This document shows, in pieces, positions 54,739 through 63,315 of a DNA stretch of 64,000 nt. Below the pieces are notes generated by a model. That model saw nothing but the letters and a program-made list of their open reading frames with translations. It did no database searches and was not told the DNA's origin. The DNA is from Duncaniella sp. (GTDB lineage: Bacteria; Bacteroidota; Bacteroidia; Bacteroidales; Muribaculaceae), in contig JAIDCC010000101.1 of NCBI GenBank assembly GCA_029056055.1, forward strand, positions 1 through 64,000, in the 5' to 3' direction. The position numbers and the translations under genes were made by a program. The stretch's first letter is position 1. The number at the start of each line of letters is the position of its first letter.

Positions 54739-55593
54739 TTAATTCATGTGAGAAGATAGCGCCTGCGCGAGCTTGACGGCCTGCACGCCCGCCCTGACAT
54801 CGTGGACTCTCACGATTGCGGCCCCTTGAAGCAGGGCCTGGGTGTTGACGGTCACTGTGGCGGGAAGGGTTTCCTCGGTAGGAATGTCAAGCAATTTTGA
54901 CAACATGGATTTGCGCGACATCCCGACGAGCGTCGGCAGGCCGAGGGTATCAATGACAGTCTTCAATCCGGCCAGCAGTTCGTAGTTCTGCTCGAGCGTC
55001 TTGGCAAACCCGAATCCAGGGTCGGCGATAATGTCGGCCACGCCCTTCAGACGAAGATTTCGAACTGTCTCCGACAGGCTCTCGATTACTTCGGCCACCA
55101 CTCCGCGGGGGTAGTCGGTCATCGTTCCCATAGTCTCGGGCGTGCCGCGCATGTGCATAATTATATATGGTAGACGATAGGCGGCCACGACATCAGCCAT
55201 CTCAGGGTCGAGCGCGCCGGCCGAAATGTCGTTGATGATGTCAGCCCCTTCGTCGGCGGCGCGGCGTGCTATTCCGCTCCTGAACGTATCGACGGAAATC
55301 ATCGTGTCAGGCAGAATGCGGCGGGCGAGCGAAATGGCCGGTTGCACTCTTTGCCACTCCTCTTCCTCCGAGATATCCGCTGCACCGGGGCGCGACGAAT
55401 AACCGCCAATGTCGATGATGTCGGCACCATCGGCGACCATCTTTTCAAGGATTGAGGCGTAGTCGTCGGTGCGACCTCCGAGCCGCGAGCGGGAATAGAA
55501 TGAATCGGGCGTGGTGTTGAATATTGCCATCACCAACGGGCGGGTGACAGAAACGATTTTCGAGCGGATGTTGAGCGTGAAGGGGGAAAACAT
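54739..55593 (-). CDS. folP: dihydropteroate synthase
   Basis: A 284-residue TIM-barrel enzyme joining p-aminobenzoate to dihydropterin pyrophosphate in folate synthesis, the target of sulfonamides. MAIFNTTPDSFY (about 22-33) and DIGGYSSRPGA (about 60-70) are the two signature loops; HMRGTPETM and the FAKTLEQNYELL region follow. The frame stays open upstream to 55803, but the ATG at 55593 is right after a consensus promoter. The start is therefore firm. It heads the folP-cdaA unit. Confidence 0.94.
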   Translation of the reverse strand: MFSPFTLNIRSKIVSVTRPLVMAIFNTTPDSFYSRSRLGGRTDDYASILEKMVADGADIIDIGGYSSRPGAADISEEEEWQRVQPAISLARRILPDTMISVDTFRSGIARRAADEGADIINDISAGALDPEMADVVAAYRLPYIIMHMRGTPETMGTMTDYPRGVVAEVIESLSETVRNLRLKGVADIIADPGFGFAKTLEQNYELLAGLKTVIDTLGLPTLVGMSRKSMLSKLLDIPTEETLPATVTVNTQALLQGAAIVRVHDVRAGVQAVKLAQALSSHMN

Positions 55594-55614
55594 GATAGAC
55601 TGTTTTATTGTGTG

Positions 55615-55645
55615 CAAAGGTACGAATTTTCCCGTGGTCGTGCAA
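55615..55645 (-). promoter_or_regulatory. folP promoter
   Basis: On the minus strand TTG (55645-55643), a 20-base spacer and TACCTTTG (55622-55615). The leader is only about 15 bases. Confidence 0.75.
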
Positions 55646-56395
55646 GACTTACGCCCTCTCTCGTCGGAGTATTTTAGCCGCATATGCCGGGCCATTCGAA
55701 GAGAGAGGATGGGGCATTTTCGAGGACCGCAATAACACTTGCAACCATAACGACACGAGAGGTGAGAACCGTCGGTCGGGGAGGATGGAAAACTAAATCT
55801 CATGAAATTTTGTTATAGAAACAGATGATGGTTGGTTTTATTGCGTTTGCAACTTCAAACTAATTGAATCGTACAATCGCATGATATTTGAATTTGTATT
55901 TGCAAATTCAATACGAAGCTACAAAGAGTGTTTGGCCGGGATGATTCTCCGATTTGAAAATCCAACCATGATAATTTAGGGTGATTTGAGCACAGGCATC
56001 AATAATTCCCGAAACACCAACACTTACGATTTTAGCATTGTAATTTGAGAATTCGGTTGATAAATCAAATTTTAGATATATTAACGATATTCGCAATATC
56101 CTCATAATAGGGGTATTGCGAATTTTTGTTGCAAGATTGTTGCAAATATTATAGGCTAATTGTCTGATGTGTAACAATAGTGTAATTTTGGCATGTAATA
56201 ATGCTATTTACAGGAGGTTATATGTGTTACACTGCCACGACACTTTAGATAGCAAAAATACAGCCGATTTTGTGTTTGCAAAGATAAATTCATGTTTGAA
56301 AACCAAAAAGTTGACAAAACAAACAGGTTGCAAACCTAAAATAAGGAAATAAAAACAGAAAATTTGAGTTTGCACTAATAAACAAGTGATTTTAA
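55646..56395. other. AT-rich intergenic region
   Basis: About 750 bases without a supported gene. The first 150 bases have balanced composition; from about 55800 the DNA is markedly AT-rich, with repeated TTTGCAAATTC-like words near 55890. Small open frames (such as 55908-56177 minus) show no domain. It separates divergent units with promoters at both ends. Confidence 0.55.
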
Positions 56396-56427
56396 TTTGC
56401 ATAATACGAAATTTTGTTTTACATTTG
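56396..56427 (+). promoter_or_regulatory. promoter of the HTH regulator
   Basis: TTTG (56396-56399), a 20-base spacer and TACATTTG (56420-56427), giving a start near 56434 and a leader of about 90 to 165 bases, depending on the start codon used. Confidence 0.72.
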
Positions 56428-56598
56428 CACTGTCGTTCGAATTTGCAGTTTAGATGTGAAATTCCGAATTGGCATATTCAAATTTTCCCGGTTGTTGGAG
56501 AAGTATGAGAATAGCTATTTTCGATGAAAACGAAGCTCTCTATTCGCTTTGACTTATTCCAACACAATAATCATCTCAGACTCGAACTCCTTGAAGAA

Positions 56599-57267
56599 AT
56601 GGATCTCATACAGCGTTTGAAAACGTTCTTAGACTCACGTGGAATAGGCGTGACGCAATTTGCTGACGAATGTGCTATCCCTCGACCGACAGCATCGCAG
56701 TTGCTTGCCGGACGAAACAAAAAGGTCAGCGACGAAATGATTGGCAAAATACACCAGGTCTATCCTGAGCTTTCAGTGATGTGGCTGATGTTTGGCGAGG
56801 GCGACATGATTGCAAATTCAGGCGTGCAAGGCGCAGTGAATATGCAACCACAGAGAGTGGCCGGGGGTCAAACGGGGGGGAGTGCCCAGGCCCCGGACTA
56901 CTATGCTCCCACTGCCGCTCCAACCTTTAATTTAGAAAGTGAATTAGTGGGACGCACGGGCGGAGTTGATGTTCACAATCAAGGTTTAGAGACGCAAACC
57001 ACTCCCCTATCAACGGGGAGACCGGCCGTAGGAGGTCAGCAAACATTTTCTTTTGGCGGGGGACAAAACGGGATGCAGATGCCTGAGATGGGTCCCGGTA
57101 AGGAGAGTAATGGCGTAGAAAATGCAAACTCTGTCGGAAGCTCTGCTCCGTCTGCGCGAGAGATTTCAGGCCGTAGGGTTGTCGGTGTGGTGGTGTTCTA
57201 TGACGATAACAGCTTTCAATCTTTCTCTCCTGACGCGGTGTCAAACCTGCCTTTTATGCAAAAATGA
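56599..57267 (+). CDS. HTH-type regulator with low-complexity middle
   Basis: A protein of 222 residues from this start (247 if the ATG at 56524 is used). The N-terminal domain (about 1-70) is an XRE/lambda-repressor-like helix-turn-helix: LKTFLDSRGIGVTQFADEC, IPRPTASQLLAGRNKKVSDEMI, SVMWLMFGEGDM. A long Gly/Gln/Pro-rich linker follows (about 75-195), and a short C-terminal segment, RRVVGVVVFYDDNSFQSF, resembles the tail of a Bacteroidales HTH family that I know only by its ends. The linker coding DNA holds a run of seven G at 56874-56880 and several of five. No LexA-type protease residues are seen. I prefer 56599 because the HTH starts there; 56524 is possible. Confidence 0.75.
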   Translation: MDLIQRLKTFLDSRGIGVTQFADECAIPRPTASQLLAGRNKKVSDEMIGKIHQVYPELSVMWLMFGEGDMIANSGVQGAVNMQPQRVAGGQTGGSAQAPDYYAPTAAPTFNLESELVGRTGGVDVHNQGLETQTTPLSTGRPAVGGQQTFSFGGGQNGMQMPEMGPGKESNGVENANSVGSSAPSAREISGRRVVGVVVFYDDNSFQSFSPDAVSNLPFMQK

Positions 57268-57526
57268 ATTGTGATGAGGGGCTAATGTTTGATAATTTTT
57301 TGATGTTTGCTTTTTGTAATGAGTGGCAAATGTGAAAATTTTAAGAAGCAAATGTGAAAATGACGTTTAAGGAAGCTATGACCAAACACACCTTCTCCTG
57401 ATTAGGGAGTCGCAAATAGCCGTTATTACGTCTCCCCTCCTCTCATCAGGATGCTGAGCTTTCATGGAAGTTGTTTAAACTTCGTGATGTTTAAATTCTC
57501 GCATATTTCGCGTCAGAAAAATTTTT

Positions 57527-57578
57527 GCGAGCAAATAGCTCCGGATTTACGCATAGCTGTCCGGAGCTATTTGCTCGC
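57527..57578. repeat. perfect 19-bp inverted repeat
   Basis: 57527-57545 and 57560-57578 are exact complements (GCGAGCAAATAGCTCCGGA and its reverse complement) with a 14-base loop. On the minus strand it is followed by AAAAATTTTT, on the plus strand by TGTTCTTT. It may be a bidirectional terminator, but no gene ends within 250 bases. Confidence 0.7.
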
Positions 57579-57853
57579 TGTTCTTTAATGGATGTGTAGT
57601 CGATGTAAAATGACGACTCGGATAAAAAATTTTGTGGCTCTCTCCCATCTTCTTCTAAATCTGTCTCACGACTCGGAGACTGTATGAGCAAACCACTCCC
57701 CTGTTCGACAAGCCTCTTTAGAATAAAGTCTGTTCAGAAGAGTTCGTGTATACGCTCTTCAAGTTTTCTGATAATAGGGAAGTCGTGGGCATTCGTCTTT
57801 GTTTCGTTCAGGCCGTCTTGTGCTTATCGCCTTTCTCGTTAAGCCCGGAAGCT

Positions 57854-57894
57854 ATAGCGTGGCTACATGCCTTCATTCCGAGCACGAATCGTCT
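57854..57894. repeat. core related to elements A and B (element D)
   Basis: About 31 of 41 bases match 19116-19156 of element B (GCTACA...CTTC...GAATC pattern), and the GGCTA...GCCTTC part matches element A at 12160. The TAAGTAAG ends seen in A and B are not found here, so this copy is partial or diverged. Confidence 0.5.
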
Positions 57895-57940
57895 AACTTC
57901 ACCGTTTAGGTTGTTTGTCTCGCGGAGTTATCTAACGGAG

Positions 57941-57976
57941 CAACGCCTCGACAGTATCACTACTGACGAGGCGTTG
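57941..57976 (-). terminator. strong hairpin downstream of rpmH
   Basis: CAACGCCTCG and its complement form a 10-bp stem, extended across an A-A mismatch by CAGTA/TACTG around a 4-base loop. It lies about 50 bases past the rpmH stop, in position for a terminator, but there is no T-run. RNA stabilisation or rho-assisted ending are alternatives. Confidence 0.5.
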
Positions 57977-58026
57977 CAAGAAGTTTTGAAATCGAAAATT
58001 CGTTTCAGCTTTCGCTTGGAGAGTTT

Positions 58027-58182
58027 TTACTTACCGGCGATAGAGTCGGATACGGTGAGACGCAGACGGCCTTTAGCGCGACGGCGGGCAAGCACCTTGC
58101 GACCATCGGGGGTAGCCATGCGGGCGCGGAAGCCGTGCTTGTTAACTCTCTTGCGGTTAGAGGGTTGGAATGTTCTTTTCAT
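58027..58182 (-). CDS. rpmH: 50S ribosomal protein L34
   Basis: A 51-residue, highly basic ribosomal protein: [18 protein letters not shown] at the start, then [19 protein letters not shown], the diagnostic L34 pattern. The C-terminus is extended by about seven residues (TVSDSIAGK) beyond the short bacterial form. It has a consensus promoter 44 bases upstream. In many bacteria it sits next to rnpA and dnaA; here it is alone, beside flavodoxin. Confidence 0.97.
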   Translation of the reverse strand: MKRTFQPSNRKRVNKHGFRARMATPDGRKVLARRRAKGRLRLTVSDSIAGK

Positions 58183-58225
58183 TGTCGTTAACGATTAAAT
58201 TTCTTTTATTCCACATTTCAGTGTG

Positions 58226-58256
58226 CAAAGTTAGTCTATTCCTGCGAATTATGCAA
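58226..58256 (-). promoter_or_regulatory. rpmH promoter
   Basis: On the minus strand TTG (58256-58254), a 20-base spacer and TAACTTTG (58233-58226). Confidence 0.75.
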
Positions 58257-58382
58257 GTATTTTTGTCAAAAAGTGGACGTAAGAAATTACTTTACGTTCA
58301 ATTTCAGTGGGTTTGACGTAGAAATATTCCCGCGGCAAGAGATTTTTTCTACAGGTGCGCAGCCTTTCCCGCGCGAAAATAC

Positions 58383-58425
58383 AACAAGCTGCCACCGTGC
58401 GGTAGAGCCTCGGTGATAGCTTGTT
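58383..58425 (-). terminator. terminator after the flavodoxin gene
   Basis: A 15-bp stem with one G-U pair and one mismatch (58411-58425 with 58383-58397) and a short T-rich tail on the minus strand, 22 bases past the flavodoxin stop. Confidence 0.65.
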
Positions 58426-58447
58426 ATGTATGGGTAATTAGGAAAAA

Positions 58448-58948
58448 TCAGAGTTCTTTCTTTATTTCTTCCACCCAAGCCTTGATGCGGGCCGGGGTTT
58501 CGTCGGGATGATTGGTCTCGTCGAGGCAGAGACCTACAATCATGCCCTCTACATCAGCGTCGGAATGGCGATAGGTGTAGCCGTTGTTGTTGAACGGAGC
58601 GATAAACATGGGGTGGGCGTTGTGGAGTTTGTGGTAGATTTCGCCGACGGCATTACAGAAAGTGTCGGCCATGTTGTCGTCGCCACACCCGAAGATTGCC
58701 ACTTCTTTATCTCTCAGGTCGAGAGCCTGCGCGCCATCGAGGAAAGTAGCCATGTCGGCCTGCAAATCGCCGTCGCCCCACGTGGATGCGCCGAGGATGA
58801 TGAGGTCGTAATCACCGAGAGCGGAAGGCGCTGTCTCGCTGACATCGTGGATGTTGGCCGAGTCAACACCGAGTTGGTCGGCAATCTGCTTTGCCACGTT
58901 GGCTGTAGTGCCGGTGGTCGAACCGTAGAAAATACCTATCTTTTTCAT
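58448..58948 (-). CDS. fldA: flavodoxin
   Basis: A 166-residue FMN electron carrier of the long-chain type. IFYGSTTGTTANVAKQIA (about 5-22) is the phosphate-binding loop. The isoalloxazine loops are GASTWGDGDLQ (about 52-62) and FGCGDDNMADTF (about 84-95). It may serve pyruvate oxidoreductase, IspG/IspH or radical-SAM enzymes; the partner is not shown here. The ATG at 58948 is preferred over an upstream open frame because MKKIGIFYGS is the canonical start. It has no clear -33/-7 promoter. Confidence 0.95.
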   Translation of the reverse strand: MKKIGIFYGSTTGTTANVAKQIADQLGVDSANIHDVSETAPSALGDYDLIILGASTWGDGDLQADMATFLDGAQALDLRDKEVAIFGCGDDNMADTFCNAVGEIYHKLHNAHPMFIAPFNNNGYTYRHSDADVEGMIVGLCLDETNHPDETPARIKAWVEEIKKEL

Positions 58949-59109
58949 AATTGATGTTTTGATTTTGAGTGTTTTAGTCTTTCGATGCAAGCGGTCGGAG
59001 AAGGTCGGTTGCCTAAGGAATCAAATCCCTCCGCTCGCGTGAGATTTCATATAGATAACAAATGCCGCGCAATGAAAGTTCGGGGAGTGAAATTTTGAGA
59101 ATTGTAATG

Positions 59110-59140
59110 TTGATTATTTGAGTAATTTTTCGTAACTTTG
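59110..59140 (+). promoter_or_regulatory. ftsK promoter
   Basis: TTG (59110-59112), a 20-base spacer and TAACTTTG (59133-59140). The leader would be about 60 bases, supporting the ATG at 59210. Confidence 0.72.
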
Positions 59141-59209
59141 TAGTAGCGGAGAAGGCTCCAATGAGAACAGTGAGAACTCCCCTGCGCACACACAATCCAA
59201 AGAAACTAT

Positions 59210-62200
59210 ATGTCTCAGAATAACTCACCAATCAATAACGACACATATTCGCAAGAAACATCAGGCTATGACCCTGCGGCCATTTTAGGAGGAGGGTCAA
59301 CTCCGGCAAGGACACCCGAACCTGAACCTTCAGGAGCAGCCGAAGATAGTTATTCAGCTCCGGCGGTAGCTCCGGCACCGCGTGCTGCACAACCCGCGCC
59401 AGCGCCGGTGGTAGAAGCTCCCGCTCCAGCTCCACAGCCGGCCGCTCCGCAGCCGCAAGTCGTCTCGCAGCCACTCCCCACTCCCGGGGGCTCTCCGTCT
59501 CAGCCCGGAATGAGAACTAAACTCGGGACGGAAAAAGCGAAACATATCATGTCAGACTCGCGCACCCTGCTCTTTGTGGGGCTTGTGCTGCTCGTGTTTT
59601 CCATCTACACGCTGATTGTCTCCGTCTCATATTTCCGCACCCTCGGTCGCGACCAGAGTTCGGTGCTCAACGGCGAGTTTGCGCCTGAACTTATCACCAA
59701 CTCCGGAGGGCCTTTCGGAGCATGGCTAAGCAACATGCTCATCCACGACTGGCTCGGTGTCGGAGCGTTCATTCTCATTATTTATATAGGAGTGTGCGGT
59801 CTGATACTTCTCAGAGTGTTTGACACAGACTTCTGGAAACTCACGCTCAGGTGTCTGCTGACGGCAACCGCCATTTCGATTATCGGCGGCTTCGTGACTG
59901 TCAACCTTGCGTCGCCAATCTATTGGGGCGGTATGCACGGCCACCTGCTCAACGAACACCTCATGGTGATTGCCGGCGTGTGGGGTGCGCTTGCCGTAAG
60001 TATCGTTATGGCCGGACTTGTAGGACTTCTGTTCTTCCGCCAGATTAAATCATTCTTCAGTCTGATGAGCCAAGGCGTGGCAGCCTTCAAGCTGCGCCGT
60101 GCCCGTCGACGCGAAGAACGTCGCGCCCGCGAAGAAGCGGAAGCACGTCTGCGTAGCGAAGCCGAGGCACGCGAGGCAGAGATAGCCGCCATCGAGGACG
60201 AACGCCGCAAAGCCGAGGCCTCGGCAGCACTCGACCGAGCTCGTGCGCAGGCAGACGCCGCCCGTATCGAAGCGTTGCGTCTTGAAGCGGAAGCCGCCCA
60301 ATTGGCTCAGACCGCAGCAGCCGCAGCGGCTTCGAAAGCAGCACCCGTCGCGCCCGTTGTAGAAGCGGTCGCATCTGTGGATGACGCCGTCGAAAAACCT
60401 GTCGTTGCTGCGACCGAGGTTCCCGCCGAGCATGCCCCCTATCTCCCTGCCGAACCGAAAGCGGAAACCGACGTCCGAGTGGAGAAAGCACCTGTGGCAG
60501 CCTCGAAAGATGAGAATGAAAACGAAGCGCCGGAAGTCAAGGCTATCGACGAAAAGCAGCCCGCGGAGACCGAACCGACACTCGAACCGTCAAAGAAAAT
60601 TGTCGAACCTGCGTCGCGTCCTCTTTTTGCATCGTTTGATGAGGAAGTAGAAGTCTCGACGCCTGAGGCTGCCCCCGCAGAAACGATTGAAAGCGGCGAG
60701 ACGGAAGAGGCCGAAGAGCCTGTTGCAGCAGCCGCTCCCCTCTTTGGCCCGATGCAGGAGGGCGAAAAGGAAGATATCCCCGCCGAGCGCGTGGCCGCCG
60801 TAGAAGACCGTCCGCTTTTCGTGGCCGAAGAGGTCGAAGAAGTGGCCGCGAAACAGCCTCAGATTGTAGAGGCACAGCCCGACAAAGACTTCGCCACAGT
60901 CAAGGATGAAGAGATTGCGCGGCCCGTGACCACCCCTGTTTCAGAGGCTCTGACATCGCCCCTTTTCGCCCCTGCTGAGCAGAGGGATGAAACGCCCGAG
61001 ACTATAGAAAACGTCTCGGCCGCTGTTGACGAAGAAGAAGCCGAAGAGGAAGAAACCCCGGAAGTGGCTTACGGCCAAATCGGCTCGCTTTACGACCCGC
61101 GTGCCGACCTGCCCGGCTTCCGCTTCCCGTCAATCGACATTCTCCCGGAGTTTGCCGAGGATACCCACGGCTATAACGCCGACGTGCTTCAGGACAACAT
61201 GGACCGCATCACGAAGACCCTTGCCGACTACAACATCCGCATCGAAAGCATCGAAGCAACGGTGGGCCCGACGGTGATACTCTATGAAATCGTTCCGGCA
61301 GAAGGTGTGCGTGTGGCCCGCGTGAAAAGTCTTGAAGACGACCTCGCGCTCAAACTCGCGGCTATCGGCGTGCGCATCATTGCGCCCATGCCCGGTCGCG
61401 GCACCGTCGGTATCGAAGTGCCCCGTGAAGACCCCCAGACAGTCTCGATGAAATCGGTGATTGACAGCCCCGAGTTTAACGACTCGAAGATGGAGCTTCC
61501 GATGGCCATAGGCAGAACGGTCTCCAATCAGGTGTTTGTGAAAGACCTCGCCAAGATGCCCCACCTGCTCGTGGCCGGCGCCACCGGTATGGGTAAGTCG
61601 GTAGGCCTTAACGCCATCATCACCTCGCTCCTTTACAAAAAGCATCCCGCCGAACTGAAATTTGTGCTCATCGACCCCAAGCAGGTGGAATTTAACATCT
61701 ATGCCAAGCTCGAAAAGCACTATCTCGCCAAACTGCCCGACGAGGAAGAGCCCGTGATTGTAGAGCCGCAGAAAGCCATAGCCACCCTCAATTCGCTTTG
61801 CGTCGAGATGGAAAACCGCTATGCCCTGCTCAAGAAAGCCGACATGCGCAACATCAAGGACTACAACCACCTGTTTGTCAACCGTCGACTCAACCCCGAA
61901 CACGGTCATAAATTTCTGCCCTACATCGTGGTGATTGTCGACGAGTTTGCCGACCTTATCATGATGGCCGGCAAAGACATCGAGACCCCTATCGCCCGAA
62001 TTGCCCAGAAAGCCCGAGCCGTAGGCATCCACATGATTATCGCCACGCAGCGCCCTTCGACCAACGTCATCACCGGTCTTATCAAAGCCAACTTCCCCGG
62101 CCGTATCGCTTTCCGAGTATTCCAGATGGTAGACTCCCGCACGATTCTCGACCGTCCCGGCGCCAACCAGCTCATAGGTCGCGGCGACCTCCTTTTCAGC

Positions 62201-62599
62201 AACAACGGCAAGATTGACCGCGTGCAATGCGCGTTTATCGACACGCCCGAAGTGCTCGAAATCTGTCGTCAGATTTCCACCCAGGCCTCCTACCCCATGG
62301 CCTACGAACTTCCCGAATACATAGAGGAAGGCAACGACGCAGGAGCATCGTCGGGGGGCAAGATGGCCAATCTCGGCGACCGCGACCCCCTCTTCGAGGA
62401 ATGCGCCCGCCACGTAGTTTCGGCCAACCTTGCATCGACATCGGCACTGCAACGCCACTATTCCATCGGCTTCAACCGCGCCGGCAAGATTATGGACCAG
62501 ATGGAAGCCGTCGGCATCGTCGGCCCTGCCCAGGGAGGCAAACCGCGTCAGGTGCTCACCGACCCTATCGGTCTCGAAGCCATTCTCGCGTCAATCTGA
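59210..62599 (+). CDS. ftsK: DNA translocase FtsK/SpoIIIE
   Basis: A 1129-residue septal DNA pump that clears chromosome termini during division. A Pro/Ala-rich tail of about 110 residues precedes four membrane helices (from about 117 to 285). A charged Ala/Glu linker (about 285-640) follows. The RecA-like motor has Walker A GATGMGKS (about 790-797) and VVIVDEFADLIMM as Walker B. The C-terminal gamma winged helix reads SALQRHYSIGFNRAGKIMDQME. The N-terminal tail is longer than usual; an in-frame ATG at 59510 would give the usual start, but the promoter position supports 59210. A LolA-like gene follows. Confidence 0.94.
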   Translation: MSQNNSPINNDTYSQETSGYDPAAILGGGSTPARTPEPEPSGAAEDSYSAPAVAPAPRAAQPAPAPVVEAPAPAPQPAAPQPQVVSQPLPTPGGSPSQPGMRTKLGTEKAKHIMSDSRTLLFVGLVLLVFSIYTLIVSVSYFRTLGRDQSSVLNGEFAPELITNSGGPFGAWLSNMLIHDWLGVGAFILIIYIGVCGLILLRVFDTDFWKLTLRCLLTATAISIIGGFVTVNLASPIYWGGMHGHLLNEHLMVIAGVWGALAVSIVMAGLVGLLFFRQIKSFFSLMSQGVAAFKLRRARRREERRAREEAEARLRSEAEAREAEIAAIEDERRKAEASAALDRARAQADAARIEALRLEAEAAQLAQTAAAAAASKAAPVAPVVEAVASVDDAVEKPVVAATEVPAEHAPYLPAEPKAETDVRVEKAPVAASKDENENEAPEVKAIDEKQPAETEPTLEPSKKIVEPASRPLFASFDEEVEVSTPEAAPAETIESGETEEAEEPVAAAAPLFGPMQEGEKEDIPAERVAAVEDRPLFVAEEVEEVAAKQPQIVEAQPDKDFATVKDEEIARPVTTPVSEALTSPLFAPAEQRDETPETIENVSAAVDEEEAEEEETPEVAYGQIGSLYDPRADLPGFRFPSIDILPEFAEDTHGYNADVLQDNMDRITKTLADYNIRIESIEATVGPTVILYEIVPAEGVRVARVKSLEDDLALKLAAIGVRIIAPMPGRGTVGIEVPREDPQTVSMKSVIDSPEFNDSKMELPMAIGRTVSNQVFVKDLAKMPHLLVAGATGMGKSVGLNAIITSLLYKKHPAELKFVLIDPKQVEFNIYAKLEKHYLAKLPDEEEPVIVEPQKAIATLNSLCVEMENRYALLKKADMRNIKDYNHLFVNRRLNPEHGHKFLPYIVVIVDEFADLIMMAGKDIETPIARIAQKARAVGIHMIIATQRPSTNVITGLIKANFPGRIAFRVFQMVDSRTILDRPGANQLIGRGDLLFSNNGKIDRVQCAFIDTPEVLEICRQISTQASYPMAYELPEYIEEGNDAGASSGGKMANLGDRDPLFEECARHVVSANLASTSALQRHYSIGFNRAGKIMDQMEAVGIVGPAQGGKPRQVLTDPIGLEAILASI

Positions 62600-62637
62600 C
62601 AAAACTTTCACCAACGTAAAATTGTTAACCTACTATC

Positions 62638-63258
62638 ATGATGCTTAGATTAAGACATATCCTCCTGACCCTGCTCCTCGTAGGGTTCGCAGGCTCGGTG
62701 TCCGCACAGGAAACCGCCTCGTCGTTTATGAACCGCGTGGTCAATAAGCTCCAGCAGTCGAAATCGCTCACCGCGAAATACACCGCCGTGGCCGACGGAC
62801 ATGCCCAGTCGGGACTCCTCACCGTGTGCGGCGACCGATTTAAACTTGTCTCGCCCTCGGTGTCGTGCTGGTTTGACGGAACCACCCAATGGACCTATTC
62901 GACGGCCGTCGGAGAAATCAACATCACCACCCCCACGCCCGAAGAGCTCCAGCAGGTCAATCCCTTCGCCATCATTCAGGCTTTCCGCAGGAGCTACACG
63001 GCCACCGTGGCCTCACAGAGCGGCAGCGACGTGACCCTCGACCTCAAGGCCAAGGAAGCCAAGAGCGATTTGCGCAGCGCACTGCTCACGGTAGACGAGC
63101 ACACGCTCATGCCCAAGAAGGTTGAAATCAGCCTTGCCAACGGCCAGCAGATGTCGATTACCATCTCCGACATCAAACCGGGGCCGGTGATGGGAGTCGA
63201 GTCGTTCAAATTCAACGGCAAGCAATATCCCGGCATCAGAGTGGTCGACCTCCGTTGA
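62638..63258 (+). CDS. LolA-like outer membrane lipoprotein carrier
   Basis: A 206-residue periplasmic protein. Residues 1 to about 24 form a signal peptide ending SVSAQ. The mature fold starts ETASSFMNRVVNKLQQSKSLTAKYTAVADG and has the half-barrel strands of LolA: LTVCGDRFKLVSPSVSCWFDGTTQWTYS in pieces, then KKVEISLANGQQMSITISD. It follows ftsK by 38 bases, as lolA often does. It is annotated as LolA-like because sequence identity in this phylum is low. Two ATGs (62638, 62641) are adjacent. Confidence 0.82.
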   Translation: MMLRLRHILLTLLLVGFAGSVSAQETASSFMNRVVNKLQQSKSLTAKYTAVADGHAQSGLLTVCGDRFKLVSPSVSCWFDGTTQWTYSTAVGEINITTPTPEELQQVNPFAIIQAFRRSYTATVASQSGSDVTLDLKAKEAKSDLRSALLTVDEHTLMPKKVEISLANGQQMSITISDIKPGPVMGVESFKFNGKQYPGIRVVDLR

Positions 63259-63315
63259 CCCCCCTATCGCTAACCGCAACATCAACAAGAATACAAAATC
63301 ATCAAATTCTAAAAA

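Noticed and set aside
55908..56177. 89-codon minus-strand frame in the AT-rich gap
   Set aside because: AT-rich, no domain, no promoter matching TAnnTTTG, and no conserved motif.
57746..58198. 150-codon plus-strand frame
   Set aside because: It runs antisense across the clear rpmH gene and through element D and a hairpin, and has no domain.
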